From: Gibbula magus
Taxonomy: Eukaryota; Mollusca; Gastropoda; Trochida; Trochidae
Direction of reading: 5' to 3'
Assembly (NCBI GenBank): GCA_936450465.1
Contig: OW388293.1
Location: 28,153,860-28,217,859, forward strand
DNA: 64,000 nt
Made by a program: the position numbers and the translations under genes. The notes beneath the pieces were generated by a model. The model saw nothing but the letters and a program-made list of their open reading frames with translations. It did no database searches and was not told where the DNA came from. Positions 1-10,100 of the stretch are shown piece after piece (the stretch's first letter is position 1; every line of letters begins with the position of its first letter).

Positions 1-148
1 ATAAACGTCAAATGTAAAAATTTACAATTTTTAATTTGTGATTCCCAAATCGTGTTTTTATAAAGGGTATGTCGCCCTCGGTTGCGTTATATCGAGGCAA
101 AGACGGTATGACTATAAATCGAGTGATTCAACTCCACTCATCATCTCG

Positions 149-223
149 GTCTGCATAGCCGAGCGGTCTAAGGCGCCAGTTTAGAGAGCGAAGGGTGCCA
201 GGTTCGAATCCAGCTATTTCAAC
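149..223 (+). repeat. tRNA-derived sequence (Leu-like head)
   Basis: It has an A-box-like TAGCCGAGCGGTCTAAG and a B-box GGTTCGAATC at 201-210 with tRNA-like spacing. The 5' end (GTCTGCA) does not pair with the sequence after the T-arm, so an intact tRNA is unlikely. A SINE head or tRNA pseudogene fits better. It shares the segment around AGCGAAGGG with the tRNA-like sequence at 44.3 kb. Confidence 0.55.
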
Positions 224-315
224 TTGGAAATTTTTAACTGTGTATAATTTTCGATAATAATTGCTGCTTGTTGGCTATTGCGTTGTAAGTCTGAAAAATT
301 ATTATAAGTGCATTT

Positions 316-392
316 CCAGGTCTTACTTTCAAAAAAACCTTAGGTTCAGGTCTTACTTTAAAAAAAACCTTAGGTTCAGGTCTTACTTTCAA
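316..392. repeat. 30-bp tandem repeat, ~2.5 copies
   Basis: CAGGTCTTACTTT recurs at 317, 347 and 377, each followed by an A-run and ACCTTAGGTT. Partial inverted copies follow at about 392-450 (AAGTAAGACCTC), so the block can fold back on itself. About 400-880 beyond it has GGTCAAGG-type motifs common in invertebrate repeats and no gene that I can see. Confidence 0.7.
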
Positions 393-879
393 AAGTAAAA
401 CCTCATACCGGGTTATTCTCGGAAGTAAGACCTCATTAGAGGTTATTCCAAGAAAAGAAGATACCTACAAAACAACAGACAGAATCCGACCTAGGTTTAT
501 AACACAATGGATGCACAAGTATCAAATGCCTATCTTAGACCAACCAAAAGTGATAGCTGTGGTTTAAAATTTCGAAAAATGGTTCCTTCGCCAAGGTCAA
601 TTGCAAGATCTCATGGTCAGACATTATGAGTATCAAAGACTGACCAATAAAAAGATATGGCCAAGGTTAAAGTTTTCCAAAAATAGTTCTAGCTTCAAGG
701 TCAATGCAAGGTCACAAAGTAAACCAAAATATGACCTCGTCTGAAAGGTGTAATCTCAATTGATGCACATGTCAATTATCAATAAATAGGTAAATAACAA
801 AATTACCAATCAAAAGTTATGACCAATATTAAATGTTTTTGAATGTTTGTGATGAGAATATATCTCGTTATGAAATATA

Positions 880-1285
880 CACAATTTCATTCATGAGAGT
901 ATGATACTTAATATTTTATATCTGTTCAAGCACACATGGGGTGTTGAAATAGCTATTTCAAACGGTATTTTGGAAAATAATTCTGGGTTTTTAAGGTAAA
1001 ATTTTATGAAATATGGAAATGATGTTAGTACAAGATGGTATCGACATAATGTACTTCCTTTGACTTTAAATCAATGATGCATCGTTTCTGTAGGACGTCA
1101 AAAACAAGCCTGAAAGCCATATTTCACTCCCCTATCTCGCCTGCTTAAGGAGATTCTATAATGACGATTTTTAAAAAGCCGTGTTTTTCAGAATTATGAA
1201 CAGATAATGTTTCAAAATTTACAGACAAAGTTAGTTTGCTTTCAGAGACATGGTGTAATGTTTCAATCTTGTTCATCACTCGTTG
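880..1285. repeat. diverged copy of the 42.2-kb MITE-like repeat
   Basis: Blocks such as CACAATTTCATTCATGAGAGTATGA, TGTTGAAATAGC and ATGAACAGATAATGTTT match, in the same order, blocks at 42290-42560 inside the TA-flanked element at 42171-42694. No clear terminal inverted repeats were seen here, so this copy looks old and truncated. The small open frames over it on both strands are not supported as genes. Confidence 0.4.
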
Positions 1286-1668
1286 ATTAAAATATCTTGC
1301 GTTGTTGTACCTATACTTTCTTTTTCCCGTGAATTTATGTGCAGTTATAGGGCTCTCTTTGGACCGGCGAGATTTACCCACTTCAAACGCGCGTTTCTCA
1401 ATATGGCGTTCATCGTGTTGTCAGTGACTGAATGGGTCTGTAACCGGTCTAAATTCACTAAGGAATCTTATAACCAGTCGTCCAAGCTGTGTACCCACGC
1501 TCATTTGTAAACAAATTATCACAGTATAAATTATTTTTAAAGTGTTTAGACCTTGTATTAGGGAAAGAAAACATAAATTATATCTTGCCAATTTATCTTC
1601 AGTAATATTTTATTTATTATAGCGCTTGTAAGGTACCTAATAATTATTTGTATTCTAACAAGTGTAGA

Positions 1669-2492
1669 AGCGAGCAAAGCTCACATACCCCCGCTTCCCG
1701 CTTAGGTCAAAGAAGTTTCAAATAAGCAAATTATAAATCTGTGGCTATTGATTAACATATCAGTACAGTTTGAGGAAGTGGATCACATAGCTTCAGATGT
1801 TTCTACATAACATTGGAAGATGTAAGCTATATAATTAAGGTCCAGTTGTTAAAAGGCACATTTAGGAATCATGGTTGACATGTGTTTCAAGTTTGGTGGT
1901 GATTTCAAATGTAGTACAGGAGATATGCTTAGGACAAACTGACTCCTACATAGTCACTGTTGAAGTCATGTTTCCATAGCAACCATCCAAAAATAGCATT
2001 TGCATATTGGTCTTACCCTCAAAAGACACATCTAGGGATCATGGTTAACCTCTGTATCAAGTTAAGTGAAGCTGGCATGCATAGTATGGGAGATATGGTC
2101 CGGACAACAAGACTTCTCTATAGAGTCCCTGTTTATGTCACGTTTTCATGGAAACCGCAAAAAATAGGCACAACTAGAGATCCTTTTTGACATGTGTATC
2201 AAGTTTGATGAATCTAGCATGCATAGTTTTGGAGATCTGCTCCGCACAAAATGACTTCCTCAAAGAGTCACTTTTTAGTACTTTTTAGTCACGTTTCCAT
2301 GGAAACCGCAAAAATTGATATTCAGAAATAGTTCTTACCCTCAAAAGGCACAACTAGGGATCATGGTTGACATGTGTATGAAGTTTGGTGATGCTAGCAT
2401 GTATAGTTTGGGAGATCTGCTCCGCACAAAGTTTTGGGACGGACGGACAGACGGACGGACGGAAAGAATGAACGCTGCAAGGCGGGGGTATA
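1669..2492. mobile_element. TACCCCCGC-family element with tandem monomers and (GGAC)n tract
   Basis: The left end has AGCGAGCAAAGCTCAC followed by ATACCCCCGC, and the right end is GCGGGGGTATA, an inverted copy. Between them are about four degenerate units of 140-180 bp, anchored by GGATCATGGTTGACATG near 1867, 2036, 2175 (weak) and 2355. Just inside the right end is a CGGACGGACAGACGG tract. There is no transposase, so this is a non-autonomous element. A second member with a different monomer lies at 11709-12565. Confidence 0.7.
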
Positions 2493-3749
2493 AATATGTG
2501 TTATTTTAGTTTAATTCTCACTAAAGTTTGGGATTCCAATAAGTGCTGGTTGCTTTGTAGTACTAGAAAGTACCAAAAACTGAAGAGAATTGAGTTCTTT
2601 TAGTATTTTTATACTCAAAATGAATTCACAGAATTTGAATATGCAGAAATATATCAGGCATCACTTTGTATTCAAGCCCTTTTGTTCATATTCTATGCTG
2701 TTTCACCATTTATATCATTGTCTGTACTGGTGTAGGCTATTTCTAATCTTTTAAAAATCAAATCTGACAGGTGGAATGGATATTTGTTTGAAAATATATA
2801 AACATGATAACAGGTAAGTATGCTAAATAAATGTGATAATTTACAAAGTTTTTTTTAGCAAGTCAGGGAAGTTTAAAATGTTATTGGATGTACAGGTACA
2901 CATAAACTTTTTACCTAGAATAGCCGATTTGATGCAAATTAATATTTTACTTTTGACACCCCCCATCTTAAAGGTTTATTATGCAAGCTGAAAGATAATT
3001 AAATCAAAGAGAGGAAAGATCATGATGTATTAGAAACTTTTCACATCATATAAAATTAAGGCCTATTATCAAAAGAATGTTCATCACATATAACTATTCA
3101 ACCGAGTTTGCAGCATGCTTATTTGTAAAGCTAGTATAATTGTACTAGTGTTTCAGTTACTGAAATAAAATTAGATTCTCTACATTGTAAATTCTACAAT
3201 CACAGTGTCTGTTAAAATGAGTACTGCACTTATTCATGACACTTAAATTCGAATGATGGTTGAGTCCATTATATGATAGAATGCCACATGTTTTCAGCCA
3301 CAATTTATAAACTCAATTATTTCCCATTTTCTCATATTATTTATAAAATAAAAAAACAAGACACCAAATTAAAACCAAACGATTTTTAAAATCACAACAC
3401 ACAGCCAGATAGTTATTTAATAGGGTAATAATGGTTCTGATTTATTGAAAACATTAAACTTTAAAACAAAAATAATTTTAATAAAATCTGGAAGAATGTT
3501 TGGTACACATTCTAATATAACATTATAACATATTGTCAACAAAACAAGATTAAAAATAACATCAAATGGCATGGTGACAAGATATAATGATATTTTTTAA
3601 TTTACATATTCTATCAAATTTTGAAGCAATAACATATTTATTAGTTAATATTATACCCTAATCACGTTGTTTTGGCTTGGAATGGAGTTTAATTTTAAAA
3701 CATTACAGCCATCTCACTATTTACTACACTTCATATTACGATGTATCAA
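2493..3749. other. AT-rich spacer, no feature recognised
   Basis: The stretch is very AT-rich with homopolymer runs. I found no exon-like open frame, terminal repeat or RNA gene. It lies downstream of the last recognised exon of the minus-strand macro-domain gene and could hold its 3' UTR or further exons that I could not identify. Confidence 0.5.
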
Positions 3750-4135
3750 TGTATCATCATTCTGCTTATGGGACGAATTTACCGCAACAAACTCGACTGG
3801 GTAACGTTCCTCGGAACAAGATCGATTTTAATCAGACTGAGGAATATGTACACACATTACAGCTTTCCAAAGCTGTTTGCACTGGAAAAGAAGATTGATA
3901 TAGCGTTTTAAGGCCATGGCCGCCAAATTTACAATTTAGAATCCTCATTGGCCGAGGAATGTGTAGACAATATTTCAGCTTTCTAGAGCTTTTCGTACTG
4001 GAGAAAGTGAAAATAAGCTTTTTAGGTCGGGACGCCTGTTAGTATACTGTTACCCAATATTTTGAGTCATAGGGTCACCAAATCTACAACTTAGAATCCC
4101 ATTGGCGAATAAACGATTCAGGCCTGATGAGCTAA
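3750..4135. mobile_element. CATCAGGCC-family repeat fragment
   Basis: Two or more units of about 150 bp contain ATTTACAATTTAGAATCC, TTGGCCGAGGAAT and a TTTCTAGAGCTTTT block. The right end is CAGGCCTGATGAGCTAA. The same unit vocabulary and end occur in the longer element at 25874-26640. The fragment stops about 12 bp from a small macro-gene exon at 4148. Confidence 0.65.
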
Positions 4136-4147
4136 GGATGTACTGAC

Positions 4148-4185
4148 CTTATCGTCTCCAGTTGGAGATGTTTGGGTGGTTCCAC
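4148..4185 (-). CDS. macro gene, linker exon (38 nt)
   Basis: The acceptor TTTCCGCAG and donor AAG|GTCAGT bound a phase-1 to phase-0 exon reading GTTQTSPTGDDK after completing the codon left by the previous exon. It is Ser/Thr-rich, consistent with a linker. It lies immediately beside a repeat fragment. Confidence 0.55.
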
Positions 4186-7100
4186 CTGCGGAAACAAGAA
4201 TAACAAAGCATTTAATAAACTGTTTTAGAACTGAACAAGCAATTGCCACGAAGGCGACATGATTATCCGCCACAAATTATCCTTTCAAAATAGAGCCATT
4301 TGCTCTGTCACTGATAGGGCTTTAGCTGTCAGAGTGTTAACAAGTAAAAAGCCCAAAATGGATACATGAACAGTAAACAGACTTAGTTTGTAGCACGGAA
4401 AGCATTCAAACTTTAGCAAGGAAGAAAGGAGGTTTATCATTCGACCAGCGCACTTTTTGTATGGCAAGGTGATATTTCCTACGCTTCTGCTCCAAAACAA
4501 AAGAACTTTTAAAATAACGCTCGTGCTCGGTAAGCATCACTAATTATTAATTATCGATGGAAATAACGAAAGTCAAATATATTACCAGCTTTTGATGGAT
4601 CTACTTTTGACAATGCCATAGTTTTACTGAAGTAGTTTTTATGATCCACCGGTTTTCCCTCATATCGTCCAACAAATTCCTGTGCCAGAAAAGTAATAAT
4701 TTAATTTTTTTAACCATCTTCTGAGTATATTATTGTATGCTTGTCTATGTACTTGCGGAATGAATAAAAATATTTGAAAAAAAAGGTAGCTATGTCTTAT
4801 AGGTAACTATGTCTTATAGGTAACTATGTCTTATAGGTAAATATGTCTCCAGATTCAATTGCATTGAGTAGATATTATTTAACTCTAAAATTCTCTAAAT
4901 TAAAAAAAAAAAACCCAAAGGGGATATCTCAAAAACCTACATTATTTGCGAACCATACTACCTTTTTCGTAATTTCATCCCTTCTGTGAAGTGCAATTTT
5001 AACTTTCTTCAGCTTGGACTCTGGATTAGCTTTTCCAAATGCTTGAACTGCTTCAAACATGATGTCAGCGGATCTGTTGCCCGGGAACCTATGGAAGCCA
5101 GCACCGAGAGCAGGGAAGGCGATGGAGGTGAAGTTCTGCTTCTCTGCCCATTGTAGACATTCCTTTACAACCTTCCGGAGAATCTGAGGGCAACAATTTG
5201 GACTAAAAACTAACTCATCATTGAGAATGTTTGGATATATCAGTATTGATATCGGATAGAAAAAATTAATAAATATACTGGAGCATACGTGTAAACAAAA
5301 CATATACTGAACAGTATACTTCCAGCATTCTATTGGCAAATTCACCACATGTACTTCAAATATTCTCTCGAGGAAATGCATCAGCTAATCGAAAACCATA
5401 CATACCTTCTCAGCCTCATCGTTCACGTTCATCCACTGCTGAAGTACAACGTGGAACACCTTCTTGCAGTTCAGTGTTCCTCCGTTTGTCTGGGCTATTT
5501 CTCCGACCTTCAATGTAATAAATAAATAAATAAATAAATATATAAATATATAAATATATAAATATATAAATATATAAATAAATATAAATAAATATAAATA
5601 AATATAAATTAATAAATTAATAAATTAATAAATTAATAAATTAATGAATTAATAAATTAATAAATTAAATAAATTAATAAATAAACTATGATTGCCAAGG
5701 CAATACTTAGGTCCTGCAGACTTCTGCTTGGCTTTGAACTCCATGTTTGAAGTCGGTTGTTCGCCAGTTATTCTGCTTCAAAATGAGCTATCAAACATGT
5801 CTCTATCTGCAGTAGTTATTTTACAAAAAATCCCCAAAGACAATGATCCTTTGAAAATGGAACAATCGCTTATTAATGGACCTCTACATGACCTTTCTCA
5901 CGATTAAGACAAAATGGTTAATATTTTCATACCAAGTTGCAACATAGGAAATATTGTGCTTTAATTTCCACTTAAGTAGATGTAATCATCATTTAGATTG
6001 CATACATAATTAATGCGTTATCTTTTTCTGAATATTCAAGAAAATACTCTAAATTGCTGAAATTTTGACCCCTAGACATCGATTACGATGTTCAAAGCTT
6101 AACTATCAACTGTTTGATAAAAGGGTTCAACAGAAAAGTTATTGTTCTTGAATTTGTGCATCCGAATATGTAAATATAATTTATATAATAATGTCCCTTT
6201 GAACATATAGTAGAAAAACGCACTTTTTGAAAATGTTCAATGTTCAATGTTCAATGTTCAAGGACATATTTTAAAAATTCTAGGAAGAAATTCAAAATTA
6301 GGCCAAAACAGTCCTCTGAGGAATTCAATTATCTTCAAAATGAGCTATCACACATAGCTGTATGTATTGCCGTGAATTAGGAGAAGATTTTCAAAGACGC
6401 GTACCCTCAAAACTGCGAAATTTTAAGTTTTATCGAAATAGCAAAAAATATATTATTACGGCCGAAAACCGCTATAGGCTTTATCGATGAGGAATGTTGT
6501 TGCCCACATAGTGGTGAAAGTTTTGTGCAAATATATTCATTAGTGCTCGAAATATTAAGGTATAAAGTTTTGACTTCAAGGGGAAATAACTCGCGAAAGA
6601 AGTCGAAAATAAAAAAAGTGGCTCGTAGTGTACCAGTTCAGGTTACAGACTATGTACCCTGAAAATTTCATGAAAATCTGTCAAAGGGTTAAGCAGGAAT
6701 CTTCTGCACAAAAAAAAGGGTAAAAAAATAATAATAAAAAACTAGGATTGCCAAGGCAATACTTAGGTCTTCAAGACTTCTGCTTGACCTTGAACTCCAT
6801 GTTGGACTCTCGGCTATTCGCCAGTTTCTCTGCTTTAAAATGAGCTATCAAACTTGTCTCTATCTTCAGTAGTTTTTTTTACAAAAATTGTGCAAAGACA
6901 ATGAGCCTCTGAAAATGGAACAATCACTTATTAATGGACCCCTACATGACCTTTCTCACGATTAAGGCAAAAAGGTTAATATTTTCATTCTAAGTTGCAA
7001 CATACAAAATATTGTGCTTTAATTTCCACTTAAGCAGATGTAATCATCATTTAGGTTGCATACATAATTAATGCATTATATTTTTCTGAAAAATTCTCTA

Positions 7101-10100
7101 AATTGCTGAAATTTTGACCCCTTGAGAACGTTTGCGATGTTCGGAACTTCACTATCAACTTTTTGATGAAAGGGTTCAACAGAAAAGTTGTTGTTCTTGA
7201 CTTTGTGCATCCGGAGCTATGAATAAAGTTTAGATACCAAAATTAGTTAAGCAGCTGTGAGCCTTTGAACTTTGCTGAAAATGGCGATTTCCGAAAAATG
7301 ACAATATTCTATGACCAGTCACACGTGACCTATGACAGACACATGATTGAAATTTATTGTCTTTAATACATGACATCTCGAATTCAATGAGCTATCAAAC
7401 ATAGCGGTATCGTCAGTGTTTTATGATCAACAATTCTACAAAGAAAGTAGCCCTCGAAAAGTCTCAAAATCACAAAATTTTACTTTTTTGGGAATATGTC
7501 GAAATTGTGCCGAAACTATCAACTTTTATATCATAATGATATGTTATGAAATTGTTGAACTAGTTATAAGAAAGAGATGGCAATCGGTAACTTCGGAATA
7601 AGTTTATTAGTAACAGAGTCATGTCCCTTTGAACATATAGTAGAAAAACGCACTTTTAAAAAATGACCATGTTCAAGGACATATTTTAAAAATTCTAGGA
7701 AGAAATTTAAAATTCGGCCCACACAGTCCTCTCAGAAATTCATTTATCTTCAAAATGAGCTATCACACATAGCTGTATGTATTGCCGTGAATTAGGAGAA
7801 GATTTTCAAAGACGCGTACCCTCAAAACTGCGAAATTTTAAGTTTTATCGAAATAGCAAAAAATATATTATTACGGCCGAAAACCGCTATAGGCTTTATC
7901 GATGAGGAATGTTGTTGCCCACATAGTGGTGAAAGTTTTGTGCAAATATATTGATTAGATCTCGAGATATTAAGCTATAAAGTTTTGACTTCAAGGGGAG
8001 ATAACTCGCGAAAGAAGTCGAAAATCCAAAATCTGGCTTCGTAGTGCACCAATGCAGGTTACTGACTATCATCACTGAAAATTTCATGAAAATCGCTTGA
8101 GCGGTTAAGCGGGAATCCTCCGGACAAAAAAGGTCAAATACTAATTAAAAAAAAAAAAAAAACACCATAAGAACAATAGGTTTTCCAGACGTAGTCTTGA
8201 AGACCTAAAAACACGATACTAACAATAGGTCTTCCAGACGTAGTCTTGAAGACCGATCTAATAAACAACAAGATAAGAAACGTCGTCTATGCAAAATAAA
8301 GAAGTTGTCAGTCTGATTAAAATAGACCGTTTTCCGAGGGATAAAAGTCGCAAAATAGTACATCTACCGAAATACAAACTCTTAACATTCGGAGGTTTCC
8401 TCGCCAAACCGTCTGATGATGGCCCGTAAGCTCGCAAGTTCTGACGCAATTACATTATCCAATCACAAGACCTCCAACCAAAGCTGCCAGAGGCTTGGGC
8501 AACCGTTTCAAAACCATGATGTGATTGGTCAGCTATGTTACAGGGTTGTGTCTGCACTAAACTAGTACAGAACAATCGCCTCTACGGGATGACCTCACAT
8601 CTTGTGGAGAGGAATCTATAGAACTGGTTCGTATTCTGAAACGCATTAATTTACAGATGTTATTCCTCGGAACAGGGGGGGGGGTTAGATTTTAATCAAA
8701 CTGAATAATCAATTCATTTAGTTATATATTCCCAGGCATATCGTCCGACCTTCAGTCCGTATGGACAGTGTTTGGTGAGTTCCTCCTGGAGAGAGTTCCC
8801 CCCTGCCTCCAGGATAGCGTAGGACACGGATCCTGCTATCAGTTTAGCTGTGGTACCGATAGTGTTGACCAGGACGTCGGCCTGCAGAGGTAACCTCGAG
8901 AATGTTTAGTTATTCAATGGTTGAATGAGTGTGGTCCAATAGTAGATGGCAAAATAGTGAGAGTTGACCAGAATAGAACCAACATAATTGCACTCATCTG
9001 ATAGTGTATCGTGACTTTATTTAATGTATATTAGTTCGATGAGTGAATGGGTGACTGGGCATGTAACGGTGTGGTTGGTGTGTAAACAGGTAGGTGATTA
9101 ATTGTTGGTCTTATAGAGATGACAGAAACAATTGTAGGGTCGTATGAATGGAGTTGGTAGGTTGTGTGTAAAGAGTGAAGGAATGATTCAATATTGGGCT
9201 GTGGATGAAATGGTGAATTTCTGTTCTGTAAATGTGGGATGGAGTGTTTGTTGGAATTATTGATGGGTAAATGGATGATTTGATGGATGAATTGGTAAAT
9301 TGGTGAAATGGTAGATGGAAGGGCGGAAAGGTGGTGGGAGATTACATTGATGAGTGGATGAGCGTTTAGATGGATGTGTTCGTGGATAGTGGATTGGATA
9401 CAGTGTATAAGGTATGAATGCAGTGGATGGATGGATTTATAAATATGATCGGACGTTATGGACGATATCTTAAAATTCACTTTACTACATTGTTTATACA
9501 GTTACGGTTTCAAATATTTAATGTTGATGACTTGATTACCGTTTTTAATTAATAAACATAGGTGGATAACATGCTGTACAAAACGATGAGAATGGGTGGA
9601 TACTGGAAAAACGGATGTTTAGAGATTGACATTTGATGAAAAAATTAATGGATAGATAAGTACAGTTTAGACTTATGAACAGATGCGTATTTTTTAGTAT
9701 ATTATGGAGACCTGTTTATTGTTTTGGAAAGGATTGATGTTGGTATGTTGATAACTGATTGTGACAAAGACGGTGTAGTAATTAAGAATGCATCAACTTA
9801 GAAGAAACCGTTCCAAACACAACTAATTTTCTGTATTAGATTAGGCATAAACATATTTCTTTTGAGTTTGATAAACACTTATTAATACAAAGTCTCTCTC
9901 ATTTCTTTAACATAATAATAAACATTAAACCATTTTCGATTAATTTTCGAATTAATCTGTGATTCAAAATAACAACAAAAAGACTCCTCACTTCCTCCTG
10001 GGCCAAATCACCAACTCTGAGGTAGATTTTACAGCTCATGTTTCCTGCTGAAAATGATAATACACTTTATTAGTTCAAGTGTTAGCATATTAACATTATT

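Noticed and set aside
9031..9480. 149-codon minus-strand open frame rich in His, Ser, Ile and Pro
   Set aside because: It follows a degenerate GGAT-like low-complexity block with few minus-strand G residues; composition alone keeps it open.
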